Assembly (NCBI GenBank): GCA_039936115.1
Contig: JBDTIZ010000267.1
Coordinates: 1 to 17,168 of the forward strand
Source of the DNA: DATIJJ01 sp039936115
GTDB taxonomy: Bacteria > Pseudomonadota > Gammaproteobacteria > DSM-16500
Direction: 5' to 3'
DNA length: 17,168 nt
The first letter of the stretch is position 1. Each line of letters starts with the position of its first letter. The translations under genes and the position numbers were made by a program. Positions 1 through 8,250 of this stretch are shown piece after piece. The notes beneath the pieces were generated by a model. It saw only the letters and a program-made list of their open reading frames with translations. It was not told the DNA's origin and did no database searches.

Positions 1-2
1 TT

Positions 3-1892
3 GGTACTGGATTAACCTTAACACCACTCGCTGTGATAACGGATGGCAATAGCGGAAATAATTACTCAATAAGTTATGTTAACAACTTAACTGGTGTTAT
101 CACTGCACGTGCTTTAACAGTGACTGCGGCAACTAATACGAAAATTTATGATGCTAATACTTCAGCACTTGCCACACCAACAATTACATCTGGCGCATTG
201 CAAGGTTCTGATAGTGCGGTCTTAAGTGAAACTTATGCGAATAAAAATGTTGGCACTGGCTTAACCTTAACACCACTTGCTGTGATCACCGATGGCAATA
301 GCGGAAACAATTACTCAATAAGCTATGCGAACAACTTAACTGGCGTCATCACTGCACGTCCTCTAACAATTACTGCTGCAACTAATACAAAAATTTATGA
401 TGCCAACACTTCAGCACTTGCAACACCTACAATTACCTCCGGTGCATTACAGGGTTCTGATAGCGCCGTCTTAAGCGAAACTTACGCGGATAAAAATGTT
501 GGCACCGGATTAACACTAACACCACTCGCTTTCATCACTGATGGCAACAGCGGCAATAATTATCAAATTAGTTATGTTAATAATTTAACTGGTATCATCA
601 CAGCACGTCCTCTTACCGTAACTGCTATAACAAATACTAAATCTTATAACACTACTGTTTCAGCTGCTGCGATTCCAATTATTTCATCGGGTGCATTACA
701 AGGCTCTGATAGCGCTGTACTCAGCGAGACTTATGGAACAATCAACGTCGGAACTAATTTGACGTTAACCCCTGTTGCTAGTATTAGCGATGGCAACAGT
801 GGTAATAACTACTCAGTTTCATATGTTGCAAACAATACCGGCATCATAACCGCCGCACCTTTAACCGTGTCTGGTCTCATTGCAAGCAACAAAGTCTATG
901 ACACGACAACCGCGGCTACCTTAAATGCTAGCAGCGCAACCTTATCGGGGGTATTTGCAGCAGACACAGGTAACGTAAACTTGACTGGTACCGCCTACGG
1001 TATATTTTCTAGTGCAAATGCTGGCAACGATATTTCTGTCATTACAACCAGTGTTCCACTTAGCGGCTCGGCTTCCAGTAATTACACTGTGTTACAACCA
1101 GCGGATTTAACCGCGAATATCTCTCCTGCAACACTTAATTTACTGAGTGCATATGCAAACAACAAATCTTACACCAGCACAACCTACGCTAGATTAAATC
1201 TAATCAATGCTGTTCTTAATGGTGTGCTGCCATCCGATGTCGGTAATGTTGTCATTAATAACTCAGGCTACTCAGCAAACTTTGTTAGTGCAAATGCGGC
1301 TCTTGGCATTCCAGTCAATGCAACCAATCTGCTAGCTGGTTCAGCCGCTGGAAATTACATCGTCTCTAACCCATCCTTTAGTGGAAACATCACTCCTGCA
1401 GGTCTTGTCATTAGTGCAAATCCTGCAAGCAAAAAATTTGGCGCAAGCAATCCTGTCTTAACCTATGCAGTGGGTGGGTTAATCAATAACTCCAGCAGTC
1501 AAGCGCTGGCCGGAGAACTAAGTCGTCAACCTGGTGACGCCGTTGGGCAATATGCTATTACCTTAGGCACACTCAACAGCTATAACACCAATTATATGAT
1601 TACTACTTTCAACAGCAATACTTTCACCATTCTGCCAGCTGCTAACACCTCCGTTTCCGCTAGAGTAGTTAATATCTCTGCCAACATACTCGCCGGATTT
1701 ACACCGATTACAACACCTGGCACTAGTAATTCTTCTGTTCCAGGTGCATTGCCTGGCATACCAAAAAACATACAAATCGAGACTGCATTTACTAAGATTA
1801 CTCTCTCGAACGCTATGCAGGATGTGCTCAAATCTGTTATAAATACTTCGATAGATATTCATATTGGTACACAAGATCTCCACAACCAATAA
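3..1892 (+). CDS. C-terminal part of a large TpsA-like repetitive exoprotein (YDG/MBG repeats), 5' end outside window
   Basis: This is the end of a large secreted adhesin-like protein. The frame is open from base 3 with no start, so the N-terminus, where a signal peptide and TPS haemagglutination domain would lie, is off the window. The visible 630 or so residues are tandem beta-rich repeats. Part of one unit is followed by three 83-residue units at 114-362, 363-611 and 612-860, each with the pattern LTVTAATNTK-(IYDANT)-GALQGSDSAVLSETY-ITDGNSGNNY-GIITA. Two diverged 90-residue units follow (861-1133 and 1134-1403), containing VYDTTTAATL and GSASSNYTV. An MBG-type domain (1404 to about 1640, ISANPASKKFGASNP ... 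LNSYNTNYMI) precedes a short non-repeat tail. Such YDG/MBG arrays are known from two-partner-secretion exoproteins. A TpsB transporter gene lies 48 bp downstream, which supports that route. The actual ligand is unknown. Confidence 0.85.
   Translation, partial: GTGLTLTPLAVITDGNSGNNYSISYVNNLTGVITARALTVTAATNTKIYDANTSALATPTITSGALQGSDSAVLSETYANKNVGTGLTLTPLAVITDGNSGNNYSISYANNLTGVITARPLTITAATNTKIYDANTSALATPTITSGALQGSDSAVLSETYADKNVGTGLTLTPLAFITDGNSGNNYQISYVNNLTGIITARPLTVTAITNTKSYNTTVSAAAIPIISSGALQGSDSAVLSETYGTINVGTNLTLTPVASISDGNSGNNYSVSYVANNTGIITAAPLTVSGLIASNKVYDTTTAATLNASSATLSGVFAADTGNVNLTGTAYGIFSSANAGNDISVITTSVPLSGSASSNYTVLQPADLTANISPATLNLLSAYANNKSYTSTTYARLNLINAVLNGVLPSDVGNVVINNSGYSANFVSANAALGIPVNATNLLAGSAAGNYIVSNPSFSGNITPAGLVISANPASKKFGASNPVLTYAVGGLINNSSSQALAGELSRQPGDAVGQYAITLGTLNSYNTNYMITTFNSNTFTILPAANTSVSARVVNISANILAGFTPITTPGTSNSSVPGALPGIPKNIQIETAFTKITLSNAMQDVLKSVINTSIDIHIGTQDLHNQ
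114..860 (+). repeat. Three tandem 249-bp (83-residue) YDG-type repeat units inside the exoprotein
   Basis: In-frame direct repeats at 114-362, 363-611 and 612-860, with the tail of a further unit at 1-113. The first two units differ at about 6 of 83 residues but at many more silent third positions. The third is more diverged. The period was checked by the recurrence of AAAATTTATGATG-like sequence at 141 and 390, exactly 249 bp apart. The array certainly continued upstream of the window. Confidence 0.93.
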
Positions 1893-1940
1893 GATAAGTT
1901 AGCGTTTCGAGGATGTTTCTTTAGACTTAAGGACAAGTAG

Positions 1941-3665
1941 ATGAGCGTCGGTGTTAAGCGATTTATAAAAATCTGGATAACTAGCTTAATACTTTTTTGT
2001 TTAACGACTGCATTCGCAGCTCAAATTGCGAATCTTCCAAGCACGGTTTTCCCTAGCCGAGTACAACAGTCACTCACTGATAAAAAACCTGACCTCGCAC
2101 TTAAACCCACAAGACTCAGCCCATCTGACAAAACGGGTAGCAATGCTACAATGATGGCGAATGCACAAAAATTATTTTTTACCCTAAAAAAAATCATTTT
2201 AATTGGCAATCATGTTTACTCAGATCAAGAACTTTCTGTGCTCTATCAAGACAAATTAAACAAACGCATTTCACTGGCTGAGTTAATTGAAATTGTCGAT
2301 AAAATTTCTAATTATTATCGCAGTCATGGTTATATTATTAGCCGCGCGGTTTTGCCGCCACAAACCATTGCAAATGGAACAGTCACTATTCAAGTGATAG
2401 AAGGCTATATTTCTAAAGTTGATGTGATCGGTCATCCGTATGGCGCTAGAGCATTAGTGCAAGCTTATGGTGATCATATGGCAGCTGATAAACCTATTCG
2501 ACTCAGCACGCTTGAACACTATATTCAATTAGCGAATGAAATTCCGGGTACCACTGTCAGATCCGTTCTTAAACCTTCTAAAACTACGCCTGCCGCATCA
2601 GACATTGATCTTTACACTGAAACCCAAACAGCAGTCGCGAATGTCTCCTACGATAATTACGGGACGCGCTATATTGGGCCACAAGAAACAACGATCTCAA
2701 CTGCATTCAATTCGATTTTTCGCTCGGGCGATGCAACGGGATTAACCTTAACCGGATCATCCAACTTGCAGGCTTTACGTAGCGCAAGTGTTGTGCACGA
2801 CACGCCTATTGGCACAGAAGGCAAGCGATTTGCACTAGGTGGAAACTATACAGAAACTCGCCCTGGATTTATCTTGGCTCCTTTAGAATTAATTGGTCGT
2901 GCAAAAAACGCGTACGCAACTTTTCGTTTTCCAGTGATTCGTTCTTTAACTGAGGAATTGACTTTTGCGGGTGCTTTTAATTATATCGATAGTGGAACTA
3001 ACGCAGCGATTGGCAAGCTTTATCTCGACAAAATACGTTCATTAGAATTGAATGCTATCTATCAATTAGCCGATCGCCATTCGGGAAATAATCAGATACT
3101 TTTCAATTTATCGAAGGGTTTGCCTGTGCTTGGCGCTTCGCCATCTGGCGAATTGACTGGTGTTTCGCGCGCTGGTGGTAGAACAGATTACACAAAAGTT
3201 AATATGCAAGCTGTGCGTCTTCAAGGTGTGACAGATCGTCTTTCGATTTATCTCTTAGCTATGGGTCAATATTCATTTAATTCATTGCTAGTACCGGTAC
3301 AGTTTGGATATGGTGGATCGCAAGTGGGTCGTGGTTATGATCCTTCTGAAATTATCGGTGATCGTGGTCTTTCAGGCAGTATTGAGTTACGTTTTAATAC
3401 TCAGCCATCTTTTCGCTTGTTACAAGCTATGCAATATTATGCTTTCTACGACATAGGAAAAATATGGAATATCCTGACACTCAATGTACCAAATAATCAA
3501 AGCGCCTCATCTGTTGGTATTGGAACTCGGTTGCAATTTACCAAAAATCTAAGTGGAAATTTATTTGTCGCTCAACCACTCACGAAACAAGTTGCTGCAT
3601 TAGAAATTATTGGAAATGGTCGATCGCCTAGAGTGTTTTTTAGTGTGTCGCTTGGGACGGATTGA
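1941..3665 (+). CDS. TpsB-family outer-membrane transporter (ShlB/FhaC/HecB type)
   Basis: This 574-residue protein is the outer-membrane pore of a two-partner secretion system, which would export the exoprotein encoded just upstream. It has an N-terminal signal peptide (hydrophobic 11-26, likely cut after AFA). A polar linker follows. The first POTRA domain lies at about 79-155 (KKIILIGNHVYSDQEL ... GYIISRAVLPPQ ... VIEGYISKVDVIG) and a second at about 158-215. A 16-strand-type barrel begins near 230 with the family signature SYDNYGTRYIGP. The barrel holds a GRGYD motif at 463-467, equivalent to the conserved VRGY/F loop-6 motif of the Omp85/TpsB superfamily. An AAGGA ribosome site at 1929-1933 sits seven bases before the ATG. 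The 48-bp gap suggests co-transcription with the exoprotein gene. A paralogue lies convergently at 3946-5694. Confidence 0.93.
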   Translation: MSVGVKRFIKIWITSLILFCLTTAFAAQIANLPSTVFPSRVQQSLTDKKPDLALKPTRLSPSDKTGSNATMMANAQKLFFTLKKIILIGNHVYSDQELSVLYQDKLNKRISLAELIEIVDKISNYYRSHGYIISRAVLPPQTIANGTVTIQVIEGYISKVDVIGHPYGARALVQAYGDHMAADKPIRLSTLEHYIQLANEIPGTTVRSVLKPSKTTPAASDIDLYTETQTAVANVSYDNYGTRYIGPQETTISTAFNSIFRSGDATGLTLTGSSNLQALRSASVVHDTPIGTEGKRFALGGNYTETRPGFILAPLELIGRAKNAYATFRFPVIRSLTEELTFAGAFNYIDSGTNAAIGKLYLDKIRSLELNAIYQLADRHSGNNQILFNLSKGLPVLGASPSGELTGVSRAGGRTDYTKVNMQAVRLQGVTDRLSIYLLAMGQYSFNSLLVPVQFGYGGSQVGRGYDPSEIIGDRGLSGSIELRFNTQPSFRLLQAMQYYAFYDIGKIWNILTLNVPNNQSASSVGIGTRLQFTKNLSGNLFVAQPLTKQVAALEIIGNGRSPRVFFSVSLGTD

Positions 3666-3713
3666 TTGTGAGAGAAACCCGCCCCTTTCCTCCCGCGAAG
3701 GCGGGGCGAACCA

Positions 3714-3862
3714 CCGTCATTGCGAGCGCGAGCGAAGCAACCCAGGTTTTATTGTCACTCGCAAAGTAAGAAAAAATATAAAATCTAGCCTTCCATTTAG
3801 ATTTATATGCTCATTAAGTGACAATAAAACCTGGGTTGCTTCGCTCGCGCTCGCAATGACGG
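3714..3862. repeat. Perfect 46-bp inverted repeat between convergent tpsB genes
   Basis: The arms at 3714-3759 and 3817-3862 are exact reverse complements over 46 bp, separated by a 57-bp AT-rich spacer. The outer part of each arm reads CCGTCATTGCGAGCGCGAGC, a motif of the dispersed TCATTGCGAGCG...GAAGCAA palindromic repeats reported in many bacteria. No coding capacity is credible. The stem lies downstream of both convergent genes and could act as a bidirectional transcript end or RNA stabiliser, which is inference. A shorter GC-rich hairpin (3680-3685 with 3703-3708) lies just before it, around a CCCGCGAAGGCGGG core. Confidence 0.9.
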
Positions 3863-3945
3863 AGAGTAAAAAATGCCTATTTTAAAAGTGTTACCGATGC
3901 CCTATACCTCTTTTCGCAGGAGAAGAGGAGGTAAAAAAACCAATT

Positions 3946-5694
3946 TTAAACAGCCGCCACCACGCTAAAGAATCCTCGTGGATTTCTCCCGCGACCAATC
4001 AACTCCATCGCTGTAACACTCTTAGTCAACGGTTGAGTGATCATCAAATTACCCGTAAAGTTAGAAGAGAATACAAAACGCGTTCCAAAGCCTGTTGACG
4101 TTGCGCTTTGTTGTGATTTTACGCCTATAACATCTTTCAAGTTCCAGATTTCACCCGCATCATAGAAGATATACGGCTCGATCGCTTTTAATAAAAACCA
4201 ACCTGGCGCCCAATCCATTCTAAGCTCAAGACTGCCTGACATACCTTTGTCACCAATGATTTCTGCAGGATCATAGCCACGACCTAATTGACTGCCACCA
4301 AAACCAAACTGCACGGATGCCAGCAAAGGTCGGTAAGAATATTGCCCATTCGCAACGGCATACGCAGAAAGTCTGCCATAGATAGCTTGTAAACGTGCCA
4401 CCTGCCCAACTACTTTGGTATATACGCCGGTTGCACCTGGACGCGAGGTGGTCAGAGAATCTGGATTATGTGATGCGCCAAAAATATTAAGCCCTTGCTC
4501 TAAATGCAGGCCTAATAAATTGGAGCCATGGAAACGATCTGAAAAATCGTAATTTGCTCCCGCTTTTATCGCACGGATATGATCGGTATATAATGGGAAA
4601 TTAAATGAAGTCACCTGACTATCGAGATAATTAAATCCGCCATCCAATGATAAATTCTTTTCTCGCGAACGAATCATCGGATATTGAAATAAACCATAAT
4701 AGGTTGTTGAATTACCATTGATATCAATCGTTGCGAGATTCATCCCAGGTTGTGTTTTTGAACTATTGCCGCCGAGTGTAGCGTAAAATCCATTTGTACC
4801 TATGGGCGTTTGATACGAAATGTCAAAAAACTTTAATTGTTGCGGCCGGCTCGTTGTTGCATAAACAGCATGCGTTGAATCACCCGATCTAAAAATAGAA
4901 TTCAATGAAGCATTACCAGTCACCTGATTTGGACCGATATAACGTGTGCCATAATTATCATAAGATAAATAACCGTTTATTGTTTGCTCTTCCGCAGAAA
5001 GATTTAGATTTGATGCACCAGTATTAGTCTTGGAGGGTTCTAAGACTGCTTTCACTTGCATACCCGGCACCTCATTCGCAAGACGCAAATAGTTTTCCAT
5101 GACTTTTATTTGTAAAGGTTTTGAGTTTGCAATTTTATCGCCATACGCCTGAACAAGAGCTCTTGCGCCTTTTGGAAAACCAATTACCTTCACCTGATCA
5201 ATATAACCTTCGATAACTTGGACATGCACAATACCTTCTGTGACATGTTGTGGCGGCAAAATTGCGCGCGATAAAATGTAACCATTGTTGCGATAGAAAT
5301 TTGTAATGCTTTGCACTATTTCTTGTAACTGAGCAACTGAAATTTCTGTATTGATTTTGTCTTTGTAAAGTTGGCTTAGTTGTTCCTCAGAATAAACGTG
5401 ATTGTCATCAATAATAATTCTTGTCAGCTTGAATTTGATTTGTGTTGCTTGCGGACCGAGTGAACTGGGTTGTTCTTGCGGTGGCGTAATGCGAGGCAAT
5501 GATTTTGGTATTTCTTGTTTTGGCGTGAAGATATTACTCACAACACCAGGCTCCGTACTACCAGGTAAAGTGTTCTTGATTGTTTGTTGAGTGGCAGGAT
5601 CGACGGCAGCAAAACTCATACCATAAAAAAATGAGCCTACTAAAACGATACATAATTTGAGTATTAGTTTGGCAAAATTAAACCGTTTGCTCAT
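3946..5694 (-). CDS. Second TpsB-family outer-membrane transporter, orphan paralogue
   Basis: A 582-residue ShlB/FhaC-like two-partner-secretion transporter. The start MSKRFNF at 5694 is preferred over the Met at 5736 because a typical signal peptide follows (KLILKLCIVLVGSFFYG, likely cut after SFA) and AAGGA motifs lie just upstream of this ATG. A proline-rich linker (about 50-82) leads into POTRA 1 at about 88-165 (RIIIDDNHVYSEEQL, GYILSRAILPPQ). A second POTRA follows, then the barrel with SYDNYGTRYIGP and FGGSQLGRGYDPAEIIG. It is roughly half identical by eye to the transporter at 1941-3665, so the two are paralogues. No exoprotein gene adjoins it: downstream is the convergent paralogue and upstream a divergent cyclase. 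Either it serves a distant TpsA or both pores serve the same substrate. Confidence 0.92.
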   Translation of the reverse strand: MSKRFNFAKLILKLCIVLVGSFFYGMSFAAVDPATQQTIKNTLPGSTEPGVVSNIFTPKQEIPKSLPRITPPQEQPSSLGPQATQIKFKLTRIIIDDNHVYSEEQLSQLYKDKINTEISVAQLQEIVQSITNFYRNNGYILSRAILPPQHVTEGIVHVQVIEGYIDQVKVIGFPKGARALVQAYGDKIANSKPLQIKVMENYLRLANEVPGMQVKAVLEPSKTNTGASNLNLSAEEQTINGYLSYDNYGTRYIGPNQVTGNASLNSIFRSGDSTHAVYATTSRPQQLKFFDISYQTPIGTNGFYATLGGNSSKTQPGMNLATIDINGNSTTYYGLFQYPMIRSREKNLSLDGGFNYLDSQVTSFNFPLYTDHIRAIKAGANYDFSDRFHGSNLLGLHLEQGLNIFGASHNPDSLTTSRPGATGVYTKVVGQVARLQAIYGRLSAYAVANGQYSYRPLLASVQFGFGGSQLGRGYDPAEIIGDKGMSGSLELRMDWAPGWFLLKAIEPYIFYDAGEIWNLKDVIGVKSQQSATSTGFGTRFVFSSNFTGNLMITQPLTKSVTAMELIGRGRNPRGFFSVVAAV

Positions 5695-5746
5695 GCAATC
5701 CTTGTCCTTGTTTATACTTATATCTACACACATCAAATTTTAAAGC

Positions 5747-5752
5747 ATTATA
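5747..5752 (-). promoter_or_regulatory. Candidate -10 box for the orphan tpsB
   Basis: Read on the minus strand this is a perfect TATAAT, about 52 bases upstream of the chosen ATG at 5694. Only a poor -35 (TGGTAA or GGTAAA at about 5770-5776) lies at the right distance. Plausible, but based on a single box. Confidence 0.35.
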
Positions 5753-5997
5753 ACTAGATAGAGCGCACCTTTACCACATTAAACTGTCTAGTCCTGCGCC
5801 CTCATTGTGAGTATGGAAGCTGTCTTTGTGTTGATCGGATCGCGACCACAATAGTCAATTGACTGCTCAGATAACAAAATGGATGATATTAATACGTTCT
5901 CGCTTGCAATGACGACAAAAAAAACAAGGCTATTTCTTAACTTTGCTAAAACCGTGATAACCTAACAATACACACGAGCCAAGGAAATCGGCTATTC
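5753..5997. other. Divergent intergenic region between orphan tpsB and the CHASE2 cyclase
   Basis: There is no gene in the roughly 300 bp between the two divergent starts. It holds a perfect 12-bp palindrome AGTCAATTGACT at 5853-5864, which overlaps a TTGACT -35-like hexamer, and could be an operator for either gene. It also holds a decayed single arm of the dispersed repeat (CTCGCTTGCAATGACG, 5899-5914), similar to the right arm of the 3714-3862 element. No convincing -10 for the cyclase was found. Its ribosome site is AAGGA at 5981-5985, twelve bases before the ATG, which is a long spacing. Confidence 0.5.
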
Positions 5998-8199
5998 ATG
6001 AATAAGCGCGTACCATTTATGCTAGGCTTCATTTTGCTTGCGATCGCTCTCTGGTTGCAGACCACGACGCGTCCCTCAATCATTCATCTTATTAATCGCC
6101 TGGAAAACCTGGCTTATGACACACAATTACGCACGAAACTTTTTACGCATAAAAAACTTAAAGACACATCAATTGCTATTGTTGACGTAGATGACAATAG
6201 TCTTGAAATAGAAGGTCGTTGGCCCTGGCCTCGAGCAAAAGTGGCGACATTGATTGATCGTTTACAACAACATGGCGCGGTTGTGGTGGCGCTTGATGTT
6301 CTTTTTCCAGAAAAAGAAGCCAACATTGTTGAAACAGTATTGGAAAAATTAAATTCTGAAAAAATATCCTCTCCCACTATTACGCCTCTGCTCCAAAAAA
6401 TTGCACCTTTTTTCGATAATGATGCCATATTGGCTACAAGTTTGTCGCGTCTTGATGTTGTCCTTGGAATCAGTTTTTTACCACGTTCTGAAGTGAATGG
6501 TTTGCTATCGCCTGCTATATTGGAATTAAAAACCAATCCAGAAAAACAACTTGGCTTTATCAATGCGCCGGGGGTTATTGGTAATATCCCTGTGCTTCAA
6601 CCTGCTGCAAAACATGATGGTTTTATAAATGTCTTTCCTGATGAAGATGGAATTATTCGCCGCGTGCCTATTTTAATTCGCTATCAAGACAAACTGTATC
6701 CATCATTGGCCCTGGAAGCTGTCAGAATTTATTTGTTAAGTAATATTAGTTTGGTCACCGCACGTTACACGGATCAGTTACGATTAGAAGGCGTCAAGTT
6801 AGGGGATCACATTATTCCAACCGATGAAAAAGGGCAGGTGATTGTGCCTTTTCGCGGGAAAAGTTTTACATTTCCTTATTATTCTGCAACAGATGTCTTA
6901 AACAATAAAATTCCACCTAAAGCATTAGAAGGAAAAATTATTTTCATTGGCACATCGGCAACCGGTTTAGGTGATTTGAAAGCGACAGCCATCGAAAATA
7001 TTTTTCCTGGTGTAGAAATTCAAGCAACCATTGCGGATGGCATTTTAACAGATAATTTCTCCTATAAACCGGCGTGGTCTCTCGGTGCTGAAATATTTAC
7101 AACGCTATTCTTAGGCATTTTACTGATTTTTATTTTCCCCTATCTTGGCCCACGCACCTTGCTCTTGTTAGCCATTGTGATTCCCGTCAGTCTGATTTTC
7201 GCCAATAACTGGCTCTGGGACAAAACCGGGCTCCTTGTATCAATACTTATTCCGATGGTGTTTTCGGTCATGTTAGCGGTGATTAATGTTGTCTACGGTT
7301 ATTTATTTGAAACACTCAAACGTGAGCGTCTAAAAGAAATGTTCGGTCAATACGTTCCAGCAAAACATATCGATGAAATGTTAACAAGCTCGGGTAGTTA
7401 TGGACTCTATGGCGAAGACCGTGAGATGACAGTGTTATTTGCAGATATCAGAAATTTCACTTCAATTTCAGAGCCCTTGAGTGCTACGCAATTAAAAGAA
7501 ATGCTCAATGAATTTTTTACACCCATGACGGAAGTTATTTTTCAACATCGCGGCACGATTGATAAATATGTTGGCGATATGATTATGGCATTTTGGGGCG
7601 CACCTTTAAAAGATAAACGCCATGCACAACATGCTGTGAGTGCAGCGCTTGATATGCAACATGCCGTGGATAAACTTAAACCGCAATTCGCTGCCAAAGG
7701 CTGGGCTGAAGTCAACATTGGGATTGGTTTAAATAGCGGCATAATGAGTGTTGGCGACATGGGATCCAAATTCCGACGCAACTACACTGTGTTAGGTGAT
7801 GCAGTCAATTTAGCGTCGCGTGTGGAAAGTTTGACAAAATTTTATGGCGCAAAAATTATGGTGACTGAATCAACTGCGCTTGATCAGAAATATTTTGTTT
7901 TTCGAAAAGTTGATCGCGTTCAAGTAAAAGGAAAATATATCGCAATTGAAATCTATGAAGTGCTGTGTCGTAAAAAAGAATTAACATTGGAATTAAAACA
8001 GGAATTGGCTTTGTATCATTCGGCACAAGAATTGTATTTTCAGCAACAATGGGAAAATGCACGCATTATCTTTTCTGAGCTCTCAGTCTCTCATCCCAAT
8101 TCGGTTTTATATAAGTTGTATCTGGACCGTATCGAACACTTTTTGCAAAATCCGCCGCCTAGTGATTGGAATGGGGTTTATATTCATTTGGCGAAATAA
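5998..8199 (+). CDS. CHASE2-domain membrane adenylate cyclase (class III)
   Basis: This 733-residue sensor enzyme should make cAMP from ATP in response to a periplasmic signal. One N-terminal membrane helix (about 7-23) leads into a CHASE2 sensor domain (about 35-345, including IVDVDDNSLEIEGRWPWPR and KIIFIGTSATGLGDL). A cluster of about three membrane helices (about 355-435) and a cytoplasmic linker (MFGQYVP) follow. The class III cyclase catalytic domain runs from about 475 to 650. The two metal-binding aspartates are D483 (FADIRNFTS) and D527 (DKYVGD). K523 and D601 (TVLGDAVNLASR) fit adenine selectivity, and N604 and R608 match transition-state residues, so the enzyme looks active. A 70-residue helical tail resembles a TPR-like end. 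The CHASE2 ligand is unknown. It sits between a TpsB gene and a FecR gene. Confidence 0.93.
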   Translation: MNKRVPFMLGFILLAIALWLQTTTRPSIIHLINRLENLAYDTQLRTKLFTHKKLKDTSIAIVDVDDNSLEIEGRWPWPRAKVATLIDRLQQHGAVVVALDVLFPEKEANIVETVLEKLNSEKISSPTITPLLQKIAPFFDNDAILATSLSRLDVVLGISFLPRSEVNGLLSPAILELKTNPEKQLGFINAPGVIGNIPVLQPAAKHDGFINVFPDEDGIIRRVPILIRYQDKLYPSLALEAVRIYLLSNISLVTARYTDQLRLEGVKLGDHIIPTDEKGQVIVPFRGKSFTFPYYSATDVLNNKIPPKALEGKIIFIGTSATGLGDLKATAIENIFPGVEIQATIADGILTDNFSYKPAWSLGAEIFTTLFLGILLIFIFPYLGPRTLLLLAIVIPVSLIFANNWLWDKTGLLVSILIPMVFSVMLAVINVVYGYLFETLKRERLKEMFGQYVPAKHIDEMLTSSGSYGLYGEDREMTVLFADIRNFTSISEPLSATQLKEMLNEFFTPMTEVIFQHRGTIDKYVGDMIMAFWGAPLKDKRHAQHAVSAALDMQHAVDKLKPQFAAKGWAEVNIGIGLNSGIMSVGDMGSKFRRNYTVLGDAVNLASRVESLTKFYGAKIMVTESTALDQKYFVFRKVDRVQVKGKYIAIEIYEVLCRKKELTLELKQELALYHSAQELYFQQQWENARIIFSELSVSHPNSVLYKLYLDRIEHFLQNPPPSDWNGVYIHLAK

Positions 8200-8201
8200 G
8201 T

Positions 8202-8227
8202 GTCATTCCAGCCTTCGCGGGAATGAC
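8202..8227. repeat. GTCATTCC / GGAATGAC dispersed-repeat hairpin
   Basis: The arms GTCATTCC (8202-8209) and GGAATGAC (8220-8227) flank a CTTCGCG-type centre. It differs by one base from the palindrome GTCATTCCCGCGAAGGCGGG that is dispersed in many proteobacterial genomes. It lies in the 51-bp gap between the convergent cyclase and fecR-like genes and could end both transcripts, though no T-run follows it. Confidence 0.7.
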
Positions 8228-8250
8228 CGGTCTTTACATAATAAATATTT

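Noticed and set aside
1563..1889. Antisense frames under the exoprotein gene
   Set aside because: They are Cys/Arg-rich shadow translations with no ribosome site, opposite a strongly coding strand.
3610..3885. 91-residue open frame overlapping the end of tpsB
   Set aside because: Most of it is translation of the palindromic repeat (REGGANHRHCERERSN-like). There is no ribosome site and it overlaps a certain gene.
3889..3932. Terminator of the minus-strand TpsB at the CCTCTT/AAGAGG hairpin
   Set aside because: The stem is short and, on the minus strand, the T-run comes before it rather than after, so it does not fit an intrinsic terminator.
5695..5736. 14-residue longer start for the minus-strand TpsB
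   Set aside because: It would place a polar stretch (DISINKDKDC) ahead of a clear signal peptide. ATG 5694 has AAGGA motifs just upstream.
7542..8062. Antisense frames under the cyclase domain
   Set aside because: They lie entirely within a gene with intact catalytic motifs, and no family similarity is visible.
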